Shown piece by piece: positions 9,751 through 20,787 of a stretch of DNA of 32,750 nucleotides. A program made the position numbers and the translations under genes. Every line of letters starts with the position of its first letter. Within the stretch, counting starts at the first letter, position 1. The stretch lies in the NCBI GenBank assembly GCA_011109175.1, contig RDEW01000023.1:623358-656107 (forward strand), read 5' to 3'. The stretch is from Dicyema japonicum (lineage: Eukaryota; Dicyemida; Rhombozoa; Dicyemidae). The notes below the pieces were generated by a model. The model did not search any database. It saw only the letters and a list, made by a program, of their open reading frames with translations, and had not been told where the DNA came from.

Positions 9751-10686
9751 CCTGCTATAAATTTGCTAAAAGGATGATAACCATCGATTCAGTGTCCACA
9801 AATGTATTTTTATTAACACACAATTAAGGTCAAAATGGAGCGAAACAGCATTCTCACTGCCTCGTCGTCAGAACGTTGCCAATCTTACCACATTGATAAA
9901 CATTCAACAAAGTATTTGTTGATTAATTTCTAGTCATCTAGAAGCAGACCTTCTAGCATCATATTGCTCTCAAGAAAATCTTTCTTTTTCTAAAACACAT
10001 CTTAATGAGATTTCAGATTAATTCGGTCATTTAGATCATTAAGGAAATATCCTTTTTAACGTCCACAGATCCAGAAATAAGAGTGAGGGATAAGGTCAGT
10101 ATAAACTATGGAATACACATTTGGTTGCAAATAAGAGTAAGGATACTAATAGCATATATAGTCATCAAATATAGTTAAATTACTTAACGGTTGACCTAAT
10201 TTTACTGTCAAGGAGAAATATGACCTATTTTTTACTTTCAAGTAAAAAGAACATCGGAGGTTGAAAATCTTTCAGTCCTGATAGATCAATCTGTAGCCAA
10301 AATCGCACAGAAAAATAATTTTGTCATCAAGAGATCACTTTTAATATTTCACATAAAACCAATTCGAGAATGCGAATGATGATAATTCGTTACTTAGAAC
10401 AATATCATCTATTTGATTCTAAAAAAGGCAAAAGATTCTCCCATCATACTCAGGCTAACTACTTCATACTGCTTTGTGTTAACTTCACGTATAATCTTCC
10501 AAAATTAGACCAATTAAATTACATTGCAGTACTCTTGTCTGAAAAAATAATTTCAATTACCCTGCAGTACTCTTGTCTAAAAAAGAATTAGATATCATCA
10601 TACTTCAAAACCAAAATCGAGGTCATCCGCATATCTTATTTCCTAGATAGAAGTAGAACAATTTTTAGCTCTCAGATTACGAAGAG

Positions 10687-10793
10687 NNNNNNNNNNNNNN
10701 NNNNNNNNNNNNNNNNNNNNNNNNNNNNNNNNNNNNNNNNNNNNNNNNNNNNNNNNNNNNNNNNNNNNNNNNNNNNNNNNNNNNNNNNNNNNN
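10687..10793. other. Assembly gap (107 n)
   Basis: A run of n that cuts copy 1 of the duplicated block at its high end. The sequence beyond it does not continue the homology with copy 2. Confidence 0.99.
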
Positions 10794-11075
10794 GTTGTGC
10801 GGCTTCTAATTTTTGAGATTTTTGAGACGACGATTCAGGTATCAGCTTCAGAAAGGACATGCGTAATCGATTGCTGGCAGTATGTATCGTCTGTAAATTT
10901 TCAGTAGTAAGAAGGTGTTGTGCCCAATTGGTGATCGGGACATAATTTTCAATATGCTGGTTATAATGTCATTGAAGTGTTCGCCGAATGTAAAGAGAGT
11001 ATCCAACTTTAATCCTAGTGAAATATTTGGAGTCCAATAAAGGGGGCGGAAGCGATTGGTTAACAAAATCATCAA
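10794..11075 (-). pseudogene. LINE RT connection-domain fragment
   Basis: An open minus-strand frame (75 codons) reads ISLGLKLDTLFTFGEHFNDI, ITSILKIMSRSPIGHNTFLL and KIYRRYILPAIDYACPF. 'LGLKLD...F-x-x-H' and 'I-Y-R-x-Y-I-L-P-x-I-D-Y-A-C' are the standard landmarks after the catalytic core in Jockey/CR1-like RT. The catalytic core is not on this strand upstream, and the downstream end runs into the n gap. Confidence 0.75.
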
Positions 11076-11129
11076 AGTGCTAATAGTAAGTGAAATTAAG
11101 ATATTTTATTAAAAAGTAAGTTAAAATTA

Positions 11130-11340
11130 AAGTTGTTATGAGGTCTCCATTATGACCTGGAAATATTGAACACGCGATGGGAGATACCTTTTATAATCTC
11201 GAGCACAATGTTCTGGAAAAGCCATCGCGTCATTCTAGGTTCACCCTTCCGCTTCTTTACAGCTGCCCGATTAACCTGATAAACTCATTTACCTGATCCG
11301 CCAGGGTAATCGATGTTCCTCATGCAGACTATTATTACCA
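11130..11340 (-). pseudogene. LINE-associated fragment, same family as 27225-27395
   Basis: The minus strand reads EFIRLIGQL, then KKRKGEPRMTRWLFQNIVLE and IIKGISHRVFN. The matching fragment at 27225-27395 reads EFFRLIALFAELLKEEPR. Two independent copies keeping the same residue pattern show that this was coding. I do not recognise the domain. Its company suggests a mobile element. Confidence 0.45.
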
Positions 11341-11404
11341 AACGAGGTTCCTTAAGGTTCCCCATTATCTCCAGTTTTATGCAATCTAATTACGAATGAT
11401 TTAA

Positions 11405-11580
11405 AAATTCAACAAGTTGACGACACATTACGGTCCTACGCGGATGATATTGTTGTTTCACAACCGTCAATAAAGCTAATGAATTCTTGAAGTATTTTTT
11501 TACGAAAACTCCCTTTTCTCAATTTCGAGTGCAGGGAATCCACCATAAAAATGTTAAAATTCAGACTAAAGGCGATTCTT
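11405..11580 (+). pseudogene. RT catalytic-core fragment
   Basis: The plus strand reads DDTLRSYADDIVVSQPS before a TGA. SYADDI is the RT catalytic motif with both Asp residues intact. The orientation is opposite to the connection-domain fragment at 10794-11075, so these are two different insertions. No other RT block is readable around it. Confidence 0.6.
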
Positions 11581-11875
11581 TGTGAAAGTCCTTTATTTCA
11601 AAACAATCTTTTCAGAGATATAGAATACATACTTCAATAGCGATTTTCTCCTTATTAGAAAGCTTGAGACAGAAATTTGGTGTCAATTCTGAGATATATC
11701 TGAATCTGTTAGCAACTTTTCGAAGATTATGTCCACGATTTTCAACACGACGACGTTTGATCCAGAACACGCAAACCAGGCTTTAACTGACAAAAATTCA
11801 TTTTTCATAGAATTAACATCTCCACAGGCAGAATACACACTTTATTTTAGCAAAAAACAGTTATCATAACTAATC

Positions 11876-12311
11876 TTAGAGGGAGAACCAAGAAATGCTC
11901 TTCACTTTTTGTTTTCTTTTTCTAGGTGTGTGTCCTTTTAGACAATCCAGTGGTGCGTAAACGTTGACAATTGTGATTAGTCTCCTCGAATTTCTGCTTG
12001 ATCTTGTACGTATTTGTAAGACAATGATTCTCTCATTGCCAGTAACGATGTACTCTGGGAATATAGTCCTTTTGTATGACAAAGCCTTGTCCATAATGCC
12101 TCGATTTCAAAGGAAGCAATAGTAACCTGTAATTTGCATGTGATTCATCGAGTCCATTTTTTATTTTAGTCTCCTGCAGCCAGCATACAGGATCCCAGTA
12201 ATTCTCAACATCGGAAAATAGAAGTTGCCTCTTAGCCACGTTATTCACGCCTCTGACATTGAATGTTAGGATAGTCAGGTCATTAAATTGTTCTGAATCC
12301 TTTGCAGACAT
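11876..12311 (-). pseudogene. LINE endonuclease, N-terminal part
   Basis: The minus strand opens at 12311 (MSAKDSEQFNDL), then TILTFNVRGVNN and CWLQETKI, which carries the catalytic Glu of the apurinic-like endonuclease. After a single frameshift (around 12040-12090) the second frame continues with IVTGNERIIVLQIRTRSS and TIVNVYAPLD. 'FNVRG', 'QE-T' and 'VYAP' are the N-terminal landmarks of LINE endonuclease. The rest of the domain (GDFN, SDH) is missing. The stretch near 11876-11960 recurs at 25610-25760. The short N-terminal tail before the core may mark the original ORF2 start. Confidence 0.8.
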
Positions 12312-12732
12312 ATGTGCAAAAGAGGCATGTCACCATCTCAAGCAAAAAGAACTCCCGAATATCCTTTTCGCAGAGTTGACAACCATTGAGATCCACTTGA
12401 TCCTGTCACCTGATCGAATCTCAGTGATTAATGTTTTGAAGGACAGCAGATGAGCAAGAACATTAACCAGCAGTAGATCTTATGCTAGTTCCATTGGCAT
12501 CATGTATTCCTGAATATATACTTTTCACTTCTAATTTGTTTCTATCTTCAATATTCTCTGTAAGACGGTCCTAAGGATTTGTTTGCAAACTGGTGAAAAC
12601 AGACATACACACCGCCACTAGAACGAAAAATATATTATTGTATAAAATAAATAATAATTTAATCACATTATTATTAATTAAAGATGAAATATGAAAATTT
12701 AAGTGACGCAAATTTTGAACAGCCGTTGAGTA
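12312..12732. other. Spacer, nothing recognised
   Basis: Short frames only. There is an A/T-rich patch around 12630-12700. Confidence 0.35.
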
Positions 12733-13089
12733 TGCCTCTGTTACACGGAGATTCGCGTTATCGGAGTCTATGGTCCAAAGAGTCAACTCAATACACCAGA
12801 AAACACTCAGTATGCTTTCCCACTTAATGGATCAACAGTCGACCCACTAATCATGCAAGCTAAGATCCGTAGTCGTGGCTCCGGATTTCTTCGGGTCTGT
12901 AAGGAAGATGGAAACCCGCTTCGCCTGATCCTTTCCATGGCAAGAGATAACCGATTGGATAAGAAATTCTCCTCCCCGATCGGATTTTTCTGCAAGACGG
13001 AGAGAAGGCTCTTCCGGAAAGCAGTGGGGACAATAAAAGATCACAGACGTCGAATGGCACAATTGATAGCGAGGACTGGGATCACCTAA
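12733..13089 (+). CDS. Unrecognised open frame in a GC-richer island
   Basis: A plus-strand frame is open for about 119 codons, from just after a TGA near 12730 to a TAA at 13089. The first Met is at 12853. It contains YTEIRVIGVYGPKSQLNTP, FPLNGSTVDPLIMQAKIRS and, near the end, TERRLFRKAVGTIKDHRRRM. The local base composition is visibly less AT-rich than the neighbourhood. Two overlapping minus-strand frames (120 and 66 codons) are also open here, as expected from the composition, so the strand choice is uncertain. It is basic in its second half, with no membrane segment. I recognise no family. It could be a captured gene fragment or an exon. Confidence 0.3.
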   Translation, partial: CLCYTEIRVIGVYGPKSQLNTPENTQYAFPLNGSTVDPLIMQAKIRSRGSGFLRVCKEDGNPLRLILSMARDNRLDKKFSSPIGFFCKTERRLFRKAVGTIKDHRRRMAQLIARTGIT

Positions 13090-13481
13090 ATGTTTGACTC
13101 TTTTGTCTTTCTCTGTGTTCCCGGGGTTATTAAAATAAAAATAAATTATAGTCTTTTGTTGTCTTTTCATTAATCGAAATTTTATGACAACTTTAATATA
13201 TATGGACATAAATTCTTTGGATTTATCCCCATAGATCTCATGGAAGAAGGTAAATTCGATTTCTTAGCCTAATAGTGGTTCAAATATCAATAGAAGAACT
13301 CGATAACCAGAAAAATAACTTACTCCTCTTTAGAAAAGAGGTACTTAATCTAAGTATCGGAATAAGACCATTTCCAAGAAAGACTGGACTACTTTATCGA
13401 GAATGCCTACAACAAATCTATTGAGTCTAGGAACGACTTCATGTTTCTATAATTTGTACAATTCTGTCTCACCTAAGAACT
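13090..13481. other. Spacer between the GC-richer island and copy 2
   Basis: No recognised coding or repeat. A 97-codon minus-strand frame (13447-13740) straddles the block edge. It is not kept open in copy 1, so I do not call it. Confidence 0.35.
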
Positions 13482-13911
13482 TAATTACGTCAATTTTACA
13501 ATCCTCAATCACATGGCCCTCCCGTGTGATAAAGAAGGCGACATGTATACTACAGAATGCCACCCTTCTGACAATGAAGTAAATGAGGTGGTGGAAATAG
13601 CCTCTCAGGTTGTCTTTGTGGTCACCAGGTTGTCTTGAACTAAGGGATAAGGATAATGGACCTTGAAAATTGTATTGAGAAACTGGAGTTTTTGTTGAAT
13701 GACGATTAGTTTCTGGTGTTTTTGTTAGATTTGCTTTCATATGTAAATTCGGTGATTTTTAGTCCAGTAGTTAAGTTTTTTATCAATTTCCCTGACAACC
13801 ATTGAACATTCAACGGAGACATAGATTTTGAGTTGTCTTAGAGGGGGTGACGATTAGATGGACTATCAGAGTTTGTTGCAACAGGGACAGTAAAGGACGA
13901 TACGCTGCTGT

Positions 13912-14328
13912 TTATTTTTCAGGTTGCAACTCTATGGCATTAAAGTGCACTCGTGCAGCACTCAAGACAATCTTCCGAACTAACGTCTTCCAATTTCCTC
14001 GATCGTAAGAGAGTTTTCTTAACTTGTCCAAATCGTTTCCACTTTTTATACTTTTTTCATAAGATTTAAAACTACATCAAGTGTTTCTGGAAGTGTAATA
14101 TGTGGTGACGCGGAAACTCGGTTCTCTGCAATTGTTTGACGATATATAATTCAGATTGTTTCATTTATATTTACTGGGGTCTTCTGGCTAAGAGCCCGTG
14201 TGACATTTATTTTCTGCAGTCTTTTGGCGAAAACTTTTTTGGCATGGTAGGTAAAATTAAGCTGCCTGTCGTAAGTCATTTTTAGGATTGAGGGTTTTCC
14301 TTTGACAGGTATTCGAGTATGTCCGATG
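13912..14328 (-). pseudogene. RTE-like LINE: RT connection region and C-terminus (copy 2)
   Basis: Same content as copy 1: the MTYDRQLNF segment near 14280 and the DRGNW...LVRKIV end stopping at 13914. It has different small indels, so the frames are broken independently of copy 1. Confidence 0.65.
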
Positions 14329-14633
14329 AAGATTTATGGTCCTTCTTTGCACCGACGGTCGGAGGTGAATGGAGTGCATTATGTGTTGCAATTACCTCCT
14401 TTTGCTATTCAGCAATCAGTTGTATCTTGCCATTTTTGTTTTCGTTTTTTTCCGGTTTGTGTGGCGTAGCAAGCGAGCGGCCATATACAATTGTGAATTA
14501 TCTCTTAGTTTGGATACTTCATTGATTTTGCAAAGCAGGTCTGCTTGGTGGAGTTTCTTGTTCAAAATCCTGATTTTTTACGGATTTGGTCCTGCCCCTG
14601 AAGGGCTTTTCTCTTGTTATAGTCTTTTTTCGT

Positions 14634-14843
14634 TTAGATTTTTGTATGTATTTCTATTAACTCTTTTGCAAGTTCTGTATGTATCGTCCAATCCTTACTG
14701 TCCATCTCCCACGTGCCGAGGTACTGGCTTGCAGCTTCGTTTATTATATTATTTGTGCGATCCCACGAACCTCCTACTGTTAGGTCCTTTAGATGAGAGC
14801 AGATATATTTTTGGTAATTTATGACTGTATCTGGATGAGACAT
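14634..14843 (-). pseudogene. LINE ORF2 linker (copy 2)
   Basis: 69 open codons starting MSHPDTVINYQKYICSHLKD, closely matching copy 1. The Lys-rich tail of copy 1 is lost after a TAA created by a small change. Substitutions between the copies keep the residue pattern (DRT-x-NIINEAASQYLGTWE). Confidence 0.55.
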
Positions 14844-14849
14844 CAGTTA

Positions 14850-15115
14850 TTCCGTTGCGTATCCATTTCTTGTATTCTCATTATTATTGTTTGTGTTACA
14901 ATAACCATTCTGTGATCGCTGACAGTTGTTGAACTTTCGAATGAGCGTGCATTTATAAGAGAGCGTTTGTCGTTAATATTGGTTGTATATAGGGACTAGC
15001 TTTCTGGGTTTCTTCGTTCGCCCATCCAAGTGGTTATGTGGCATGCACGACGAGAGAATGCAGTGTTGCACAAGAACAATTTGTTGCCGTGCAGAAATGG
15101 CCAAGCTCCCTGATA
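14850..15115 (-). pseudogene. RTE-like LINE endonuclease, C-terminal half (copy 2)
   Basis: The minus strand shows FLHGNKLFLCNTAFSRRA, HITTWMGERRNPES and the SDH segment near 14905-14925. Copy 2 lacks a stretch of about 40 bp that copy 1 has near 8660-8700, and a second small one near the N-Q-I-D-Y motif. Confidence 0.7.
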
Positions 15116-15799
15116 GGTCATAATGGAGACTGTTTAAACAGTCGTAATTGAATGAGACAGAGCAGATCACTTCAATGCCACCTAAGATGTTGATAAAATT
15201 GACAAAAAGGCAAAAAATATAAAGCGGCAGTTTCCTCGGTCCATTTTTACATGAATTGCTTTCAACTATAATATTTCTAAGATATATTCCAAAGTATGAG
15301 CCTAATCATTATCAGACAGAAAACCTGACGATGTCAATTTTATTAATTTGTTTTTTCTTTACTGGAGTCAAATTTTGAATAAAAAATACAGATAAGACAG
15401 AATTCCTTCCCCTCTATTTACTTTTCAGACAGTATTGAATCTGAACAACTCCCATGAGGAATCTAGCGAACCCAACTTCAAGGCTGATAGAAATATGACA
15501 AAAATCAACATAGATTTCATGTTCATTAGTAGAATCATGAGTTAACCGAACGCATCAAGTTTACGAGATAAAGGATTCTCCCTGCAGTATGGTCCCATGA
15601 ATTTTTAATTGTCGGCATTTTAGCAAATCATAACTTCAATTAGTAAAATTAATTATTATATTGAGCGACTTCAATAGCCAGGTATTTTACCTTGCAAAAT
15701 ACGATCTCGAAACAATCAGTCCCACGAGATCCTAGGCGATATTAATGATCTTCGTCGTCATAAACTGAATATCAGCCAAATTTGTTGGAGAGTGTTTTT

Positions 15800-15930
15800 A
15801 ACACGTGTAACGCACCAAACCATGTTTCCACCATTATCGAATGGGAATATTGTTATCCCTTCGGGGTGTTGCCATCGCAAAAAAGAAACTAGTTGTGGCC
15901 AGCATAGAAAGTGCATTTTTAATGTCAAGT
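15800..15930 (-). pseudogene. LINE tail domain fragment ('RPDG' type), copy 2
   Basis: Counterpart of 9590-9750. The minus strand still reads as the GITIFP segment, with altered flanks. Confidence 0.45.
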
Positions 15931-16884
15931 TGTGACATCATGTAGGGGAACAGCCATAAATCAGATTAAAAGATGATAATCACGATCCACCGTCCTCGAG
16001 GATATTTTCATTTAACACAAAATTAAGGTTAAGACAGAGCGAGGCAGCTATTCTCACTGCTTCGTCTTCAGAAGGTTGCTAATTTTATCACATGAATATA
16101 CATTCAAACAAGCATTTGTTGAATAATTTCTAGTCATCTTGAAGCAGACCTTCTAGCATCATATTGCTCTCAAGAAACTCTCTCTTTTTCAAAAACACAT
16201 CGTAATGAGATTTCAAATTAATTCGGTCATTTAGATCATTAAGGAAATATCCTCCTTAACGTCCACAGATCCAGAAATAAGAGTGAGGGGTAAGGTCAGT
16301 ATAAACCATGGCATCCACATTTGGTTGCGAATAATAGTAAGGATACTAATAGCATATATAGTCAACAAATATAGTTAAAATTACTTTAACGGTTGACTTA
16401 ATTTTACTGTCAAGGAGAAATATGACCTATTTTTAATTTTAAATAGAAAAGAACATCTAATAGTGAAAAGCTTTTGGTCTTGATAGATCAATCTGTAGCC
16501 AAAATCGCACAGAAAAATAATTTTGTCATCAAGCGATCACTTTTAATATTTCACATAAAACCAATTCGAAAGTGCGAATGATGATAATTCGTTACTTAGA
16601 ACAATATCATCTATTTGATTCTAAAAGAGGCAAAAGATTCTCCGATCATACTCAGGCTAACTACTTCATAGTGCTTTTTGTTAACTTCACGTATAATCCT
16701 CCAAAATTTGACCAATTAAATTACCTTGCAGAACACGTCTGAAAAATAATTTCAATTGTCTTGCAGTACTCTTGTCTGAAAAAGAATTAGATATCATCAT
16801 ACTTCAAAACCAAAATCCAGGTCATCTGCATATTTAATTCTTAGATAGAAGTAGGACAATTTTTAGCTCTCAGATTACGAAGAG

Positions 16885-18068
16885 CAGCTTCCAGATAGAC
16901 AACAAGAAGATTGGTTATTGTGAGTCACCTTCTGAAGTGTCAATGTGTGTAGTCTCTTTCCAGATTCACTTAAAATTTGATTTTCGCGCAAATTGACATG
17001 TAATTAAACATTATTCAAAAAGCTATTAAACTTTTGACACAATTTCTAGACATTTTGATAAAGCTATTAAACATTGTGGCAAAGTTATTAGACATTTTTG
17101 ACAAATTTATTAAATTTTATGGTAAAATTATTAAACAAATCGGAAAACCATGTTAATTTTGTGAATTTAATTAAATTATTTTTTAATTTTATTTATTTAA
17201 TCCAACACTTTATTTAATAAAATTAAAATTAATTATGACGACTGTAAATCATGTAATAATTTTAATTTCTTGTGGTTACTAGTATATTCATCATTTTGGT
17301 ATTTAATCCTATAGATGTTCAGTTTCATCATCTTATACCTTCCATTTGGCATTTTGACACAGAAAAATTGTCAAGAAATAAATCAGGTGCGATTTCTGTA
17401 TTATATATTAATTATTGAGATATTTGATTAACTGTACATTTTCTGGCCTACAAGTTGATTCTAAAATAATATTTTTACAAACTCAATACATTACATTTGA
17501 ACATGGTTTCAATTTTTCTATTATTCAATCGAATGTGGAGGAATTGTATTAAATATTACTTATTATAGTTACTGTTTGGAAGAAAGTTTAAAATATGTTA
17601 TCAATAATACTTTTCCATCTACTATTTTTAACTTGTTATATATATTATTAAATTAATAGGGATTTGAGACGATGCAATTCCCTCATATACATCGCGATCA
17701 ATTTTGCCGAACATTTAACATCACTTCTCGAAATGTAAATTTTTTTAATTTATGTAGTCACTTTCCACAGAGAATAGAGGTTATTCAAGAATTTAGAATT
17801 AGTTCCATTAGTGTTTCATTATTTGAGTATTTTTTAATAATAATGTAGTGTCACTGTGTGCAGGGATTCATTCGGTGATGCAGAAGCGTATGATAGTATA
17901 TTTATCATAGGTACACATCACGTCTACCTCATCTATACATGTTTCTCAAAAATAATAATACTATGTATATGTTCGAAAGTAATATATTTAGACTAAACAG
18001 CAAGCAGACAAGTAAAACATGTAATTAATAATGTTATTTCAGACTGCAGTGCCATTGCGAACAAGTAC
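16885..18068. other. AT-rich spacer, nothing recognised
   Basis: Very AT-rich. Around 17020-17140 there is a loose repetition of 'ATTAAACATT / TTGACA-AATTTATTA' phrases about 25-35 bp apart. No coding motif on either strand. Confidence 0.45.
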
Positions 18069-18283
18069 AATGTAATGGGCTTTTGCGGAGTTACTAACAT
18101 TTTACTAACTTAATCGGTTCTTTTTCGGAAATAAAAATTGGTGTTAATTAATTCAAATTTATTATGATTTAAATAAATGTAATGGGCTTTTGCGGAGTTA
18201 CTAACATTTTACTAACTTAATTGGTTCTTTTATCGAGAATAAAATTTGGTTTTAATTAATTCAAATTTATTATAATTTAAATA
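18069..18283. repeat. Two-copy tandem duplication, unit about 107 bp
   Basis: AATGTAATGGGCTTTTGCGG starts at 18069 and again at 18176. The copies are nearly identical for about 105 bp with no n between them. Confidence 0.9.
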
Positions 18284-18449
18284 ATATCCTGGTTGGCCAA
18301 CTGAATCACACATCTCTACTCTTGACTCGGAAAGAATAATTTTATTTAAAAAAAACGATAAGGAAATGAATCGATTATGATTGGTTTTAAGAACGGATAT
18401 GTTTCCTTAGATTTAAGAATGACGTGAGCCTTATCCCAATTAAATTATT

Positions 18450-18619
18450 TAGTTTTGATCCCAGTCGACGTAATTGTCGCTGAGTTCTTTCTCAAGATAT
18501 TCAAGGAGATCAATCATATGATCAGAATTGCTTCTGATAGAGTCAGGCGTCCAAATTTTTTGAGAATATTCCTCGTCGGAGTATTTAAATGAATTGGCAC
18601 ACAATTTTTTTTGTCATCA
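18450..18619 (-). pseudogene. Unrecognised acidic coding fragment
   Basis: A minus-strand frame is open for about 55 codons and ends in TAA at 18450. It contains KLCANSFKYSDEEYSQKIW, TPDSIRSNSDHMIDLL and EYLEKELSDNYVDWDQN. In another frame just upstream (ATG at 18784) MHDQENTFDIQGSDQ leads into WSLTPDDKK. The two would join with one extra base in an A8 run, and the 85-bp tandem duplication sits at exactly this place. It may be a small host gene remnant rather than LINE sequence. I do not recognise it. Confidence 0.3.
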
Positions 18620-18729
18620 GGTGTCAAACTCCACGGATAATTTCTTGAGAATAATACTCGTCGGAGTATTTAAATGAATTGGCACACAACTTTTTTTGTC
18701 ATCAGGTGTCAAACTCCACGGATCAACAC
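18560..18729. repeat. Two-copy tandem duplication, unit about 85 bp
   Basis: TTGAGAATA...CTCGTCGGAG starts at 18560 and at 18645. The unit ends in CAAACTCCACGGAT. The copies differ by one base in a T/A run and by a few others. No n between them. Confidence 0.9.
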
Positions 18730-19690
18730 CCTGAATTTTTTGATCTGATCCCTGAATATCGAAGGTGTTTTCTTGGTCATGCATTTGCCCCCGTCTGGAT
18801 TATTTTATAAAATCTTTTCTGCCCCTACTTCGGACACATTATCTACCGATAGTATTTCCAAAAATAGTGATTTTTACATAAATCTTCGCATCCTCAGCCA
18901 TTCATATAGGGTCCATTTAATCTTTCAATTATTAGACATGAAAACCCTATAGTAACCTTAATCTAAATATGATCTGTTGAACCTCAAGAAAACTAGAGTT
19001 TTGGACATTCCCAAATAGACAAATAGAGCTGGCGATACTAGAAATACACCGGGTTTGTTCTCAATATGATAAAAAAATGATTTAGCCCATTGATGTAAAA
19101 ATCAGAATGCCACTTGAATCAGTCAATAATTATAAACGCCATCCATCCTGATTTGTCTACAAAAACCAGAACTAGTATTCTTCGAATCAAGGTCATCAAT
19201 TATGATGGTTAGGGATTCTTGTTCTGATACTCAGAGATATCTGTAGAACAAATTTCAAGATTCTTGGAGTATAGACCTCCAACAGTAATCCATATTTCCT
19301 CGGAACAAACGTCCATGCTTACAAAATCACACAAATGACTTTTGGATTACGAATTCTGAGGCAGTCGCGGTAGAATATAGACGTTCCCCTATAGCAACTA
19401 CTCAAGACTTCCTTAAAACGTCCAGGAATTGTATCCCGTCAATTTATTACACTCCGATTTCTTTATTCCATCTCATTGACCACCAAGATGTCGATCTGGA
19501 GGCCCTAGAAAGTAATGCTAGTTCATTATGCCTTTTCCTTAAGGATCAACCATTCACTAGCACTATTTTTAATCCTTGTTTCAACAATTTGGTTACCTTG
19601 CTTTCAAAACCACCCTTACTATCTCCATTAAATTCATCTGTGCATTCGCAGACAGATAGTTAAGCTGTGACATCATCTTTGATATTTCAA
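18730..19690 (-). pseudogene. LINE endonuclease and following linker (Jockey-like)
   Basis: Minus-strand landmarks in order: LQIDILVVNEM near 19510 (catalytic Glu region), TGYNSWT, VYTP, then IIIDDLDSKNTSSG near 19165-19207. The last corresponds to the 'I-G-D-F-N-x-x-H-x-x-W-G' motif of LINE endonuclease. Downstream, AEKIL...GGKCMTKKTPSIF resembles the segment just before the RT in such proteins. Several frameshifts and stops break it. It directly follows the gag fragment on the same strand, which is the expected order for one element. No RT follows downstream. Confidence 0.7.
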
Positions 19691-19744
19691 AATATATTTT
19701 TTTTGATAGATTGGGTGAGACTTCATTCGACTTTCGACTAATTT

Positions 19745-20778
19745 TTAATGCTGTCTTTCACGTAACATCCATCATATCTGACACAATGTGAGGGAGAGCA
19801 ACAATTTATGCAATTAATTGTGTTTTCAGGAATCTTTCACACGCAGACAGATTGTGTTCTCCTCAAATGAGACATCATGTATTTTTACAGAAGCAGGAAA
19901 TGTGCCCAGAGCTTGGCAGTAGAAACACCTATGTGGGCTTTTTCTGTACTATTCGCATGTAATGGTACGTTAGAAATGTTAAAACATTGTCCGACAAGCG
20001 AAGTAGCTTCGCCTTTGATCCAACTATAACCATTACAAGAGGGAGTCTCTATCTGCCTGGTAGAAATTGCATAAGCTCGTGGTAGATGAGGCTAATTCCT
20101 TTACAAATTCATGTAGGTCGATATCATATACCCATAAAGGCAGATTGTTCACACAATTTCGGAAGATCTAGTCGGATTTAACTAAAGCAATGGTTTCCAA
20201 AAACATAAGAAGTAGATCCACATGTTCATAAAATTCCTTTGTCCCCTCCTTTCTGAATTCGAGGCGGAAGATCCCGGAGCCTTTATGAGTCAATCTGATA
20301 GATCCCGTCAAGTCGTGGAGTACAACACGTTAGAAATTTTGATAGCTCTCATATTCGATGTGACAGAAATCTGTATAAACATATTGCCAGAGTATTCAAA
20401 AGCTGGAGGATCATGAAGAATATACTGCGTTTCAGTTTCTGCTGATGTGAAAACTGTCTGGATCTCGTCTTCAAACTTTTTTCACAGTATTAGCTCCTGT
20501 AGCTTTGGAAAAGTGATAACTTTTATTGTCTTACTATTTGATACATTTGAACTAACTTTTGAACCATTTTTTTCCAGAATTGCCACAAAGACTTCACAAA
20601 CACGTTTTTTTAAGAATAGTTGTGTACTTTTGATTCCGTCCAGGTATTTGGCGTCTCCTTGTAAGGTGGATCCAATTACGCCATTCGAAATTCCTATGCA
20701 TGAGCCACCTTTTCCTTGAATTAGCTTCCCAGTTCCTTGCAAAAAAGTAGGAAACCTAGAACCCTGGGCATTTCTCAC
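19745..20778 (-). pseudogene. LINE ORF1 (gag-like, zinc-knuckle) remnant
   Basis: A minus-strand frame of 98 codons from 20778 (MRNAQGSRFPTFLQGTG...) ends in one TGA and continues in the same frame through DEIQTVFTSAETETQYIL and NMRAIKISNV to about 20310. After further stops, two CCHC-like zinc knuckles appear: RCFYCQALGT near 19900-19940 and CINCCSPSHCVRYDGC near 19765-19820. The second keeps C-x2-C-x4-H-x6-C. Zinc knuckles preceded by a hydrophilic region are the hallmark of Jockey/I-type ORF1, an RNA-binding nucleocapsid-like protein. The first half has no confident domain match; an RNase H remnant was considered for it. It sits 5' of the endonuclease fragment, as expected. Confidence 0.6.
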
Positions 20779-20787
20779 TGTTGCCTC

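Larger units (their letters stand above)
7220..10686 (-). repeat. Duplicated block of about 3.4 kb, copy 1
   Basis: Collinear with 13482-16884 over its whole length and clearly homologous throughout, with scattered substitutions and small indels. The shared edge at the low end is AATTACGTCAATTTTAC. The high end (AGCTCTCAGATTACGAAGAG) stops at an assembly gap, so the true edge is hidden. Read on the minus strand, it holds a tail-domain fragment of one LINE and endonuclease, linker and C-terminal pieces of an RTE-like LINE. Inheritance of such a composite in the same order suggests segmental duplication. Confidence 0.93.
13482..16884 (-). repeat. Duplicated block of about 3.4 kb, copy 2
   Basis: Direct-orientation partner of 7220-10686, about 6.3 kb away. 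It shares the same order of LINE pieces and small indels are scattered throughout. Its high end is defined only by where copy 1 enters the n gap, so the true block may be longer. Confidence 0.93.

Noticed and set aside
9624-9827. Cys-rich 67-codon plus-strand frame as a small secreted protein
   Set aside because: It lies antisense to the LINE tail-domain fragment, and the homologous frame in copy 2 is broken.
10672-10860. Open frame spanning the n gap
   Set aside because: Most of it is unknown bases, so it cannot be supported.
13447-13740. 97-codon minus-strand frame at the edge of copy 2
   Set aside because: It crosses the duplication boundary and is not kept open in copy 1.
14369-14824. 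151-codon hydrophobic plus-strand frame as a membrane protein
   Set aside because: It is antisense to the LINE linker. The equivalent frame in copy 1 is shorter and broken, so it is a shadow.
17020-17140. CRISPR-like or satellite array in the AT-rich spacer
   Set aside because: The repeated phrases are short, irregular and diverged, with no constant spacer length, and the host is eukaryotic.
20482-20778. RNase H domain following the RT
   Set aside because: Only a weak Gly-rich resemblance. The same frame leads towards zinc knuckles, so a gag-like ORF1 is preferred, though this remains uncertain.
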